16,281 nt of DNA from an uncultured Christensenella sp. (GTDB lineage: Bacteria > Bacillota > Clostridia > Christensenellales > Pumilibacteraceae). The first letter of the stretch is position 1; every line of letters begins with the position of its first letter. The stretch lies in NCBI GenBank assembly GCA_910577945.1, contig CAJTNI010000032.1, forward strand, positions 219-16,499, given 5' to 3'. The notes under the pieces are model-generated. The model was not told the origin of the DNA and searched no databases. It saw only the letters and a list, made by a program, of their open reading frames with translations. Positions 6,179 to 14,325 of this stretch are shown here, piece by piece. Made by a program: the position numbers and the translations under genes.

Positions 6179-7501
6179 TTACAGAATGTATTTTTTGAGG
6201 TCGTGCGCGGAAATCTCCTTGGCGAGGTGCTCCGACACGTACGTTTTGTCCACCTTGACTTCAAGCTCGGGATTGTTGCCGTCGGCGTTGAAGCTGATAT
6301 CCTCCAACAAGCTTTCCATGACGGTGTGCAAGCGGCGCGCGCCGATATCCTCGCCCGTCTCGTTTTCGAGCACCGCAATACGGCTCATTTCTTCTATCGC
6401 GTCGCGGGTAAACGTGAGCGTTATGTTCTCCACGGACAGCATTGCGGCGTACTGCCTCGTCACCGCGTTTTCGGGCTCGGTGAAAATCTTTACGAAATCG
6501 TCGAACGTCAACGATTCCAAATCGACGCGAATGGGGAAACGCCCTTGCAGCTCGGGAATGAGGTCGGTGACGCTTGAAATCTGGAACGCGCCCGACGCGA
6601 TGAACAGAATGTAATCGGTCTTGATTGCGCCGTACTTGGTCATTACGGTGCAACCCTCGACGATAGGCAGGATATCGCGCTGAACGCCCTCGCGCGACAC
6701 GTCCATTCCGCCGCCCGAGCCTTGACGATTGGCGATTTTGTCTATCTCGTCGATAAAGATTATGCCGTCCTCTTGCGCTCTGCGCACGCCCTCCGCTTTG
6801 ATTGCGTCCATGTCCAAAAGCCGCTCGCTCTCCTCCTCCATGAGAAGATTGACCGCTTCCTCGACCGTGACCTTGCGCCGCTTTTTGCGCTGCGGCAGCA
6901 TATCGCCCAGCCCGCCCAGCATGTCGCCGAGGTTGAGGTCGATGCTCATGCCCGGCATAGCTTGGATTTGCGGCGGCGTCGCGGCAAGCTCTATCTCGAC
7001 GAGCTGCTTATTCAGCTTGCCGTCGCGCAGCTCGTCCGTCGCCTGCGCGCGTATAACGCTTTCCGCCAAATCGGCGTTATTCTTTTTGCGCGCTTTTACT
7101 ATAATATCGAGAATTTTATCCTCGGCGAACTTGCGCGCCTTGTTCTCGACCACCGCCATTTGCTCCTCTTTTACGAGGTGCACGGCGGTCTCCGCCAAAT
7201 CGCGTATCATGGATTCCACGTCGCGTCCGACGTAACCGACCTCGGTGAACTTGGTCGCCTCTACCTTGATAAACGGCGCGCGCACGATTTTCGCGAGCCT
7301 GCGCGCGATTTCGGTCTTGCCTACGCCCGTAGGTCCTTTCATGATAATGTTCTTGGGCGTTATTTCCTCGCGCACGGTCTCGGGCAGCATGCTCCTGCGA
7401 TAGCGGTTGCGGAGCGCGATTGCCACGGCACGCTTGGCTTTGGTCTGACCGATTATATACCTGTCTAGCTCGGCGACGATTTGCTTGGGGGTGAGGTTCA
7501 T
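6179..7501 (-). CDS. hslU: HslU (ClpY), ATPase subunit of the HslUV protease
   Basis: A 440-residue AAA+ unfoldase. It shows TPKQIVAELDRYIIGQ (4-19), Walker A GPTGVGKT (56-63), the pore loop GYVG (89-92), an inserted I-domain (about 105-235), Walker B IIFIDE (247-252) and sensor-2 GARR (387-390). The C-terminal HDLKKYIL matches the tail that docks into and activates HslV. It unfolds substrates and feeds them to the HslV chamber in the cytosol. I chose the ATG at 7501, since longer in-frame extensions run into hslV. That ATG overlaps the hslV stop as TAATG and has SD GGAGG upstream, so the two subunits are translationally coupled. Confidence 0.98.
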   Translation of the reverse strand: MNLTPKQIVAELDRYIIGQTKAKRAVAIALRNRYRRSMLPETVREEITPKNIIMKGPTGVGKTEIARRLAKIVRAPFIKVEATKFTEVGYVGRDVESMIRDLAETAVHLVKEEQMAVVENKARKFAEDKILDIIVKARKKNNADLAESVIRAQATDELRDGKLNKQLVEIELAATPPQIQAMPGMSIDLNLGDMLGGLGDMLPQRKKRRKVTVEEAVNLLMEEESERLLDMDAIKAEGVRRAQEDGIIFIDEIDKIANRQGSGGGMDVSREGVQRDILPIVEGCTVMTKYGAIKTDYILFIASGAFQISSVTDLIPELQGRFPIRVDLESLTFDDFVKIFTEPENAVTRQYAAMLSVENITLTFTRDAIEEMSRIAVLENETGEDIGARRLHTVMESLLEDISFNADGNNPELEVKVDKTYVSEHLAKEISAHDLKKYIL

Positions 7502-8034
7502 TACGCCACCTCCACAACGATATTCGAATTGGTGAATATGCAAATCTCCGACGCAATGCGCATGGATTCGCGCGCGATTTGCTCCGCCGTCATTTCGGTA
7601 TTGGCGAGCAGCGCGCGCCCCGCGGCGAGCGCGTAATTGCCGCCCGAGCCGATTGCGCACACTCCGTTTTCGGGCTCGATTACGTCGCCGCTGCCCGACA
7701 CCACGAACATATCCTTCTTGTCCGCGACAATCATTAGCGCTTCCAGCTGCCTGAGCGTTCTGTCGCCGCGCCAAAGCATGGCGAGCTCCACCGCCGCGCG
7801 CATGAGGTTGCCCGAATACTTATTGAGCATTTCCTCGAACCGCTCGCTCAGAGTAAACGCGTCGGCGACCGAGCCGGCGAAGCCGAGCACGACGCTGTCG
7901 TTATACACTCTGCGCACCTTGCGCGCATTGCCCTTCATTACTACTTGATTATTCTGCGTAACCTGACCGTCGCCCGCGAGCACGGTTTCGCCGTTACGCC
8001 TTACTCCTATGATGGTTGTTCCTTCGAGTTTCAT
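7501..8034 (-). CDS. hslV: HslV (ClpQ), peptidase subunit of the HslUV protease
   Basis: A 177-residue Ntn-hydrolase. The N-terminus MKLEG-TTIIGVRRNG places the catalytic threonine at T6, after a five-residue propeptide that must be removed, as in several Firmicute HslV proteins. GDGQVT (21-26) and VMKGNARKV (32-40, with the conserved lysines) follow, then GFAGSVADAF (51-60), and the AIGSGGNYALAAGRALL segment near residue 130. The active site is of the threonine type, unlike Bacillus ClpQ/CodW, which uses an N-terminal serine. The ATG at 8034 has a strong SD (AAGGAG). It is the first gene behind an internal promoter, and no xerC/codV gene lies before it, unlike the Bacillus locus. Confidence 0.98.
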   Translation of the reverse strand: MKLEGTTIIGVRRNGETVLAGDGQVTQNNQVVMKGNARKVRRVYNDSVVLGFAGSVADAFTLSERFEEMLNKYSGNLMRAAVELAMLWRGDRTLRQLEALMIVADKKDMFVVSGSGDVIEPENGVCAIGSGGNYALAAGRALLANTEMTAEQIARESMRIASEICIFTNSNIVVEVA

Positions 8035-8058
8035 ATTACTCTCCTTATTTTAAGCTAT

Positions 8059-8087
8059 ATTCTACCACAATCGAAAAAGAATGACAA
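8059..8087 (-). promoter_or_regulatory. Sigma-A-type promoter of the hslV-to-glyA run
   Basis: On the reverse strand TTGTCA (8087-8082) is followed after exactly 17 bases by TAGAAT (8064-8059), with TG one base before the -10 (extended -10). It lies in the 67-base gap between trmFO and hslV, about 25 bases before the hslV ATG. I see no terminator in this gap, so readthrough from trmFO is also possible. Confidence 0.85.
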
Positions 8088-8101
8088 ACGAATTAAACAA
8101 G

Positions 8102-9409
8102 TTAAACGCCGCAATCTCCCATCTTTTGCACCCACTCGCGCACGGCGCTCGCGCTGCGGTCGTAATACGCGCGCTTGCGCTCGCTCTTTTTTACGCCGTC
8201 TATGTACGGTAAAATGCCGAAGTTGGCGTTCATCGGCTGGAAATCGCCGTTGGGCTGAGTTATGTAATGCAACAGCGCGCCGAGCACCGTTTCGCGCGGC
8301 GGCATAACCGTTTCCGCGTCGTTGAGCACGCGATAAGCGTTAAGCGCGGCGACAAGCCCCGTCGCTATGCTCTCCACATACCCCTCGACGCCGCAAAGCT
8401 GCCCCGCCACGAATACGTTGGGGTGCTTTTTGAGCCGCAAATCGCCGTTTATCGCGACGGGCGCGTTGATAAACGTATTGCGGTGCATTACGCCGTAGCG
8501 CACGATTTCTATGTTTTTGAGCGCGGGTATAAGCGAAAACACGCGCTTTTGCTCGCCGAATTTGAGGTTGGTTTGAAAGCCCACCATGTTAAACAGCGAG
8601 CCTTCGGCGTTTTCCCGACGCAGCTGCAACACCGCGTACGGCTTGCCCGCGTCGCGAAAGCCGACGGGACGGAGCGGACCGAACCTCAACGCGTCCACGC
8701 CGCGCGCCGCCATTACCTCGACGGGCATACACCCCTCGAATACCTCGCCCGTCTTTTCGACGGCGCGCTCCGCCGATACGAGCGCGTCGTAAAACGCGAG
8801 ATATTCGTCCTTGGTCATCGGGCAGTTAAGATAATCGTCGTCGCCCTTGCCGTACCGCGCGCCGAAAAACGCGCGGCTCATGTCTATACAGTCCGCCGTG
8901 ATAATAGGCGCGGCGGCGTCGAAAAAATACAGCGCGCTTTCGCCCGTAAGCTTTGCCAGCGACCGCGCCAGCCCGTCGTGGCACACGGGTCCCGCGCACA
9001 CGAGCGTCAGCCGCTCGGGGTCGATTTCGGTCACTACCGCGTTAACGCGTTCGATATTGTCGCACGCCTCGACCGCCGCCGTAACGCGCGCCGAAAACTC
9101 GTCGCGATTAACGGCAAGCGCGCTGCCCGCGGGCACGGACGATTGGCGCGCAATGCGCAACAGCCTGCAACCGAGCGCATCGAGCTCGTTTTTGAGCGCG
9201 CCGCTCGCCGTCGTTTCCGCCGTGCTTTTGAGCGAGTTGGAGCACACGATTTCCGCGTACCCAGCATTTTTATGCGCGGGCGAAAACCACAGCGGCTTTG
9301 CCTCGAACAGCCGCGCGCGCACGCCTCGCTCCGCCAGAGCGAGCGCCGCCTCCGAGCCTGCAAGCCCGCCGCCTATTATATCGACCGCCGCCGTCTTACT
9401 TTCCGTCAT
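8102..9409 (-). CDS. trmFO: TrmFO, folate/FAD-dependent tRNA (uracil-54-C5)-methyltransferase
   Basis: A 435-residue flavoprotein. It has the FAD-binding IIGGGLAGSEAA (11-22), VCSNSLKS with C56, GCMPVEVMAARG with C227 (226-237), YAVLQLRRENAEG and NMVGFQTNLKFGEQ. The two cysteines match those shown to matter in Bacillus TrmFO (C53 and C226). The enzyme makes m5U54 in the T-loop of tRNA using 5,10-methylene-THF and FADH2, in place of SAM-dependent TrmA. The ATG at 9409 lies inside the end of topA (14-base overlap) and has no visible SD, so coupling to topA translation is likely. topA-trmFO is a conserved Firmicute pair. Confidence 0.97.
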   Translation of the reverse strand: MTESKTAAVDIIGGGLAGSEAALALAERGVRARLFEAKPLWFSPAHKNAGYAEIVCSNSLKSTAETTASGALKNELDALGCRLLRIARQSSVPAGSALAVNRDEFSARVTAAVEACDNIERVNAVVTEIDPERLTLVCAGPVCHDGLARSLAKLTGESALYFFDAAAPIITADCIDMSRAFFGARYGKGDDDYLNCPMTKDEYLAFYDALVSAERAVEKTGEVFEGCMPVEVMAARGVDALRFGPLRPVGFRDAGKPYAVLQLRRENAEGSLFNMVGFQTNLKFGEQKRVFSLIPALKNIEIVRYGVMHRNTFINAPVAINGDLRLKKHPNVFVAGQLCGVEGYVESIATGLVAALNAYRVLNDAETVMPPRETVLGALLHYITQPNGDFQPMNANFGILPYIDGVKKSERKRAYYDRSASAVREWVQKMGDCGV

Positions 9410-11666
9410 CGTTTTTTACGTCGCGCTTGTACTTGCAGTCTTTGGACGAGCACTTTATATACTTGCCGTTCTTGCCGCTCTTTTCCACCAGGTATGCGCC
9501 GCACTCGGGGCAACTCTCGCCTATGGGCGGCGCGCTCGACGCGAAATCGCAATCGGGATATCCCGAGCAGCCGTAAAAAGTCGAGCGGTACGTCGTTATC
9601 TTTTTGAGCGGCTTTCCGCACTTGGGACAGGGCGGAAGCGGTCTGTCGTCCGCCTTTTGCTCGGGCTTGTCGATATTGACGATATTTTTGCACTTGGGGT
9701 AATTGGGGCACGCCAAGAATTTGCCGTACCTGCCCGTCTTGACGACCATGGTCGCGCCGCACTTGTCGCAAATCACGTCCGATACCTCGGGCTGCGTCGG
9801 CTCGACTATGTTGCCGTCCTCGTCGAGGTTTTTGGTGTTTTTGCACTTGGGGTAATTGGGGCACGCCAAAAACTTGCCGAACCTGCCCGTCTTGACTACC
9901 ATATTCGCGCCGCACTTGTCGCACACGTAATCGGTGGCGACGTCGGGCGTTTTGAGCGAATATCCGTCCGCCTTGGCGGCAGCTATCTTCTCCTCGAACC
10001 CGTCGTAAAAGCCCTCGACCACGCTCTGCCAGCGCCTGCCGCCGTCCTCTATGCCGTCGAGCTCGTCCTCCATATGCGCGGTAAAGCCCACGTCCATGAT
10101 ATCGGGGAAATACTTGACGAGCATGTCCGTTACCTGACAGCCGAGCTCGGTTGGCGCGATTGCGCGCCCGTCCTTGACGGTGTACTTGCGCGAGAACAAC
10201 AGCGACACCGTAGGCGTGTACGTAGCGGGTCTGCCTATGCCCTTTTCCTCCATGGCTTTTACGAGGCTCGCCTCGGTATAGCGCGCGGGAGGCTTGGTAA
10301 ACTTTTGCTCGTAATCGAACTTATCGAACGCCAAAATTTCGCCCTCGGTAAGCTCCGGAACGGGCGCGGTATCGCTCGCCTTGTCGTCCTTGTCCGCCTT
10401 GCTTTCGACCGCGTAAACGCGCGTAAAGCCGTCAAACAGCGGCGTTCTGCCGCTTATGCGGAAATCGTAGTCGTTAGCCGCTATATCGACAGACACCGAA
10501 TTGTACGTAGCGTCCGACATTTGGCTCGCCAAAAACCGCTTGTAAATAAGATTGTACAGCATGTAGATATATTTGTTTACGTGCGGCTTGATTGACTCGG
10601 GCGTACGGTCGAGCGATATGGGGCGGATTGCCTCGTGCGCGTCCTGCGCGCTCTTTTTGGACGCGTAGTAATTGGGCTTTTCGGGCAAGTATTTGTCGCC
10701 GAACTTGTCGCCGATATACTCGCGCGCCGCCGCTATCGCCTCGCTCGACACGCGCGTCGAGTCCGTACGGATATAAGTGATAAGCGCCGTCTTTCCCTCG
10801 CCGGGCAGGTCTACGCCCTCGTATAGGGTTTGCGCGGCGGACGAGGTTTGACGCAGGCTCATGCCCAGCTTGTTGAGCGCGTCCTGTTGCATTGTCGACG
10901 TAATGAACGGCGCGAACGGGTGCGATTTGGTCACGCTCTTTTTGACGTTAGTCACTTTGTAAGTCGCGCCGTCCAAGGCGGCGACTACGCCGTCTACCTG
11001 CGCTTTGCTCGTAAGCTTTAACTTTTCGCCCTTGTACCCGACCAAGGCGGCTTTTACGCTCTCGCGCGTGCTCGGCTTTTTGAGAAACGCGAAAAAGCTC
11101 CAATACTCCTCGGGCACGAACGCCTTAATCTCGCGCTCTCTATCCACGACGAGCCGCAGAGTTACCGACTGCACGCGCCCCGCACTGAGGTTGCCCTGTA
11201 TCTTTTTGCAAAGCACGGGCGACACCTTGTATCCGACGAGCCTATCAAGCACGCGGCGCGCCTGCTGCGCGTCTACCAAGTCTCTGTTTATAGCGCGCGG
11301 GCTTGCCAACGCCTTTTTGATTGCGGACTTACTTATTTCGTTGAACTCGATACGCACGGGCGCGTCCTCGGGAATATCCAAAAGCGTCGCCACATGCCAC
11401 GAAATCGCCTCGCCCTCGCGGTCGGGGTCGGTAGCAAGCAGCACCGTTTCCGCCGACGCCGCCGCAGCCTTTAAGCTGTCCACCGTTTTCTTTTTGTCGT
11501 CGAGCACAACGTAGGTCGGCTTGAAATCGTCCTTGACGTCCACCGCCAAACGCTTGGGCGGCAAATCGCGCACGTGCCCGCCCGTAGCGAACACCTTGTA
11601 TCCGCTGCCGAGATACTTTTGCACCGTTTCGAGCTTTCCGAAGCCCTCTATAATGACAATTTTCAT
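9396..11666 (-). CDS. topA: DNA topoisomerase I (type IA)
   Basis: A 756-residue enzyme that relaxes negative supercoils. TOPRIM: catalytic E7, then G8-F9-G10-K11 where most TopA proteins have SPAK, GGHVRDLP (29-36) and ATDPDREGEAISWH (78-91). The core has SAGRVQSV (161-168) and the catalytic tyrosine Y298 in ITYIRTDSTR. The C-terminus holds four four-cysteine zinc ribbons, starting at C582, C633, C680 and C719. The first two are almost identical copies. The ATG at 11666 has a strong SD (AAAGGAG). dprA lies 27 bases upstream and trmFO overlaps downstream, the classic Firmicute order. All catalytic residues look present despite the unusual EGFGK motif. Confidence 0.98.
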   Translation of the reverse strand: MKIVIIEGFGKLETVQKYLGSGYKVFATGGHVRDLPPKRLAVDVKDDFKPTYVVLDDKKKTVDSLKAAAASAETVLLATDPDREGEAISWHVATLLDIPEDAPVRIEFNEISKSAIKKALASPRAINRDLVDAQQARRVLDRLVGYKVSPVLCKKIQGNLSAGRVQSVTLRLVVDREREIKAFVPEEYWSFFAFLKKPSTRESVKAALVGYKGEKLKLTSKAQVDGVVAALDGATYKVTNVKKSVTKSHPFAPFITSTMQQDALNKLGMSLRQTSSAAQTLYEGVDLPGEGKTALITYIRTDSTRVSSEAIAAAREYIGDKFGDKYLPEKPNYYASKKSAQDAHEAIRPISLDRTPESIKPHVNKYIYMLYNLIYKRFLASQMSDATYNSVSVDIAANDYDFRISGRTPLFDGFTRVYAVESKADKDDKASDTAPVPELTEGEILAFDKFDYEQKFTKPPARYTEASLVKAMEEKGIGRPATYTPTVSLLFSRKYTVKDGRAIAPTELGCQVTDMLVKYFPDIMDVGFTAHMEDELDGIEDGGRRWQSVVEGFYDGFEEKIAAAKADGYSLKTPDVATDYVCDKCGANMVVKTGRFGKFLACPNYPKCKNTKNLDEDGNIVEPTQPEVSDVICDKCGATMVVKTGRYGKFLACPNYPKCKNIVNIDKPEQKADDRPLPPCPKCGKPLKKITTYRSTFYGCSGYPDCDFASSAPPIGESCPECGAYLVEKSGKNGKYIKCSSKDCKYKRDVKNDDGK
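9685..9923 (-). repeat. Duplicated zinc-ribbon coding repeat inside topA
   Basis: Two 86-base stretches, 9685-9770 and 9838-9923, are offset by 153 bases (51 codons) and differ at six positions by my count. They encode zinc ribbons 2 and 1 of TopA. The other two ribbons in the same protein are far more diverged, so this pair is either recent or kept alike by gene conversion. Confidence 0.9.
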
Positions 11667-11693
11667 ATCGTTCTCCTTTCCGCCGTATCGGTT

Positions 11694-12776
11694 TTACGGC
11701 GTACCGCCTATACAATACAAATTTTTCGCTTTTTCATGAATCAGTCCGTTTATGACGAGCGCGGACAGGGCTGCGGAAAGCTCCGCCACGCTCATGCCGC
11801 ACTGCTCTGCGAGCACGTCGAACGTCGCCTCGCCGTCTTTAAGCGTATCGAGCACGCGCTGCTCGAAAAAATCGAGCTCGATATGCGTCGACCGTCCGCC
11901 CGACGGCTTGGCGCGCGCCATATCGTAAAAATCGAACACGTCCTGCGCGCACGTCACGGGCGTAGCGCCCTGCTTGATTAGCTTGTTTGTGCCAAGCGAG
12001 CGCGGTTTGTCGATATCGCCCGGCACGGCGAAAACGTCTCTGCCCTGTTCGAGCGCACAGTCCGCCGTTATCAGCGACCCGCTGCGCTCCGCAGCCTCTA
12101 TTACGAGCGTGCCGCGGCTCAATCCGCTTATTATTCTGTTGCGCTGCGGGAAAGTATATTCGGACGCGTGCACGTCGGGCGTATACTCGCTTATTACAAG
12201 CCCCTTTTTGCAAATCTCGTCGAATATGCCCAAATTGGAAACGGGCGTAACGTTGAATATGCCGCTGCCCAGCACCGCTATCGTATTGCCGCCCGCGGCG
12301 AGCGCGGCGGAATGCGCAAACCCGTCGATGCCCGTAGCCAGCCCGCTCACTATCGTAAACCTTTCGGCGAGCTCGCTCACTATCTTTTGCGTAGCGTATT
12401 TGCCGTACGGCGAGGCGCGGCGCGTGCCTACCACCGCAACGCACGGCTCGCGCGCTATATCGAGATTACCCTTGTAATACAAAACGAGCGGCGGATTTAC
12501 CTCAGACTGCGCCAGCGCCGCGGGAAAAATCGGGTCGGCGCGCGTGACGTATTCGATATTGTTGGCAGTCAAATACTGCTTGGCGCGCGTTATAAAATCG
12601 ACGCTGTGCGTGCGTTTGAGCGCGGTCAACGTTTTTTCGTCGAGCGCATAAGCGCGCGCGTCGCCGTCGAGCGCGTCCCACAGCTGCGTCGGCGAGAGCT
12701 TGGAAAGCAATTTGTTTAGCTTATGCGTGGAAACGTGCGAGTACGACAGCCACAAATACAAGTCGGAAAGCAGCAT
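11694..12776 (-). CDS. dprA: DNA-processing protein DprA (Smf)
   Basis: A 360-residue protein that binds incoming single-stranded DNA and loads RecA during natural transformation. An N-terminal helical (SAM-like) region covers about 1-65. The Rossmann-type core shows VAVVGTRRASPYG (113-125), SGLATGIDGFAH (144-155), FPQRNRIISGLS (209-220), EAAERSGSLITA (227-238) and VPGDIDKPRSLGTNKLI (251-267). A C-terminal winged-helix (about 300-360) matches the extra domain seen in many DprA proteins. The ATG at 12776 is one base after the comM stop, with AGGAG upstream. Neighbouring comM also acts in transformation. Full competence genes are not in the window, so actual transformability is unknown; DprA is widely kept in species not known to be transformable. 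Confidence 0.97.
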   Translation of the reverse strand: MLLSDLYLWLSYSHVSTHKLNKLLSKLSPTQLWDALDGDARAYALDEKTLTALKRTHSVDFITRAKQYLTANNIEYVTRADPIFPAALAQSEVNPPLVLYYKGNLDIAREPCVAVVGTRRASPYGKYATQKIVSELAERFTIVSGLATGIDGFAHSAALAAGGNTIAVLGSGIFNVTPVSNLGIFDEICKKGLVISEYTPDVHASEYTFPQRNRIISGLSRGTLVIEAAERSGSLITADCALEQGRDVFAVPGDIDKPRSLGTNKLIKQGATPVTCAQDVFDFYDMARAKPSGGRSTHIELDFFEQRVLDTLKDGEATFDVLAEQCGMSVAELSAALSALVINGLIHEKAKNLYCIGGTP

Positions 12777-12777
12777 T

Positions 12778-14325
12778 CTATTTTACGCTCCTATCCAACG
12801 AGCGGTACATAACCGCCTCGGTAACGTGGCGCGAGCTTATATCTACCGCGCCGTCGAGGTCGGCGATTGTGCGTGCCACTTTGAGCACGCGCGTGTATGC
12901 GCGCGCCGACAAGCCGAATTTTTCAAACGCGCTCGACAGTATGCGCTCGCCCGCCGTATCGAGCGCGCAATACCGTTTAATCATGGCGCTCGTCATTTTG
13001 GCGTTGCAAAACACGCCGACGTCCCTGTACCGCAAAAGCTGTAACGCCCGCGCGGCGTTGACGCGCGCCTTGACGTCCGCGGAGCTTTCCGCCTCGCCGT
13101 TTTGCGCCGACAGCTCCTCGTACTTGACCTCGTCGACGTGTATATGTAAATCTATTCTGTCGAGCAGCGGTCCGCTTATGCGCGACATGTACTTTTGTAT
13201 TTGCGACGGCGTGCACGTGCATTCGTGACTCGCCGAGCCGTAAAACCCGCACGGGCACGGGTTCATGCTCGCCACAAGCATGAAGCTTGCGGGATATTCC
13301 ACCGTGCGCGCGGCGCGCGCTACTGTTACGACGCCGTCCTCCAAAGGCTGGCGCAGTATTTCGAGCGCGGCGCGCGGGTACTCGGGCAGCTCGTCCAAAA
13401 ACAGCACGCCGTTATGCGCAAAGCTTATTTCCCCGGGGCGCGCCGTGCTGCCGCCGCCCGTCAACGCGACGCGGCTGGTCGTGTGGTGCGGGCTGCGGAA
13501 CGGGCGCCTTGTAACAATGCCTATGCGCTCGTCGAGTATGCCCGCCGCCGAATGTATCTTGGTCGTTTCGAGCGCCTCCGCCTCCGACATGTCGGGCAGA
13601 ATGCCCGGCAAGCATTTGGCGAGCATGGTTTTGCCCCCGCCCGGCGCGCCTATCATCAATATGTTATGTCCGCCCGCCGCCGCGATTTCCATTGCGCGCT
13701 TGGCGGAATACTGACCCTTTACAAACTTGAAATCCTCGCCGTACGGCGCTTCAATCGCAATGCCGATATCGCTTTTTTCCACGGGCGCAGCAGGCAAGCC
13801 GTTGACAAGCCCCACAGCCTCGCGGAGATTGTGCACGGCGTACACGTCTATGCCGCGTATGTACCGCGCCTCGTTGGCGTTTGCGTACGGCACGACCACG
13901 CGCTTTACGCCCTGCTCGCGCGCCGAAATAAGCATTGGCATGACGCCGTTTATTTTCCGCACCTCGCCCGACAGCGACAGCTCGCCCAAAAACACGTAAT
14001 CGCGCGCGACGGCGAGCGGCTTTTTGTGCTCGTCCACGCCCGCCTGCTCGGTGGCGCAGAGTATGCCCAGCGCGATGGCAAGGTCGAAAATCGAGCCTTC
14101 CTTGCGCGTGTTAGCGGGCGCGAGATTGACGGTTATTTTGCGTGGCGTGTAATCGTACCCGCTGTTCTTAACGGCGGAGCGCACGCGCTCCTTCGCCTCT
14201 TTGATTGCGGCGTCGGGCAGTCCCACCAAATCGGTCTTGGGCAATCCCGCCTGAATATCGACCTCGACCGTAACGCCGTAGCCATTAAGCCCGTCGAGCG
14301 CGTAGCTGTGAATACCCGATAACAT
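12778..14325 (-). CDS. comM: ComM/YifB AAA+ ATPase (Mg-chelatase-like)
   Basis: A 515-residue protein with an N-terminal Lon-protease-like fold (VEVDIQAGLPKTDLVGLPD, 20-38; PANTRKEGSIFDLAIALG, 70-87). The AAA+ core has Walker A GAPGGGKT (226-233) and Walker B VLFLDEL (307-313). Four cysteines (C357, C359, C369, C371) form the family's NPCPCG...CTC metal-binding-like patch. A C-terminal ComM-type helical domain follows. ComM is a hexameric helicase that extends branch migration during integration of transformed DNA. I chose the ATG at 14325 (overlapping the previous stop as TGATG, with AAAGGTGG upstream) over the TTG one codon earlier. It lies one base before dprA, consistent with a shared role. 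Confidence 0.97.
   Translation of the reverse strand: MLSGIHSYALDGLNGYGVTVEVDIQAGLPKTDLVGLPDAAIKEAKERVRSAVKNSGYDYTPRKITVNLAPANTRKEGSIFDLAIALGILCATEQAGVDEHKKPLAVARDYVFLGELSLSGEVRKINGVMPMLISAREQGVKRVVVPYANANEARYIRGIDVYAVHNLREAVGLVNGLPAAPVEKSDIGIAIEAPYGEDFKFVKGQYSAKRAMEIAAAGGHNILMIGAPGGGKTMLAKCLPGILPDMSEAEALETTKIHSAAGILDERIGIVTRRPFRSPHHTTSRVALTGGGSTARPGEISFAHNGVLFLDELPEYPRAALEILRQPLEDGVVTVARAARTVEYPASFMLVASMNPCPCGFYGSASHECTCTPSQIQKYMSRISGPLLDRIDLHIHVDEVKYEELSAQNGEAESSADVKARVNAARALQLLRYRDVGVFCNAKMTSAMIKRYCALDTAGERILSSAFEKFGLSARAYTRVLKVARTIADLDGAVDISSRHVTEAVMYRSLDRSVK

Noticed and set aside
7502..7774. N-terminal extension of HslU
   Set aside because: It is an out-of-frame reading of hslV. HslU normally begins just before the TPKQIV motif, at the ATG at 7501.
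8035..8101. T-box or other riboswitch controlling the synthetase genes
   Set aside because: The leader before hslV is only about 25 bases, and hisS and aspS follow without spacers, so there is no room for a T-box.
8267..10595. Two long plus-strand frames (446 and 582 codons)
   Set aside because: They are antisense to trmFO and topA, overlap each other and show no family motif or SD. They are shadows of codon bias.
13195..14322. 375-codon plus-strand frame
   Set aside because: Antisense to comM, whose Walker motifs are unmistakable.
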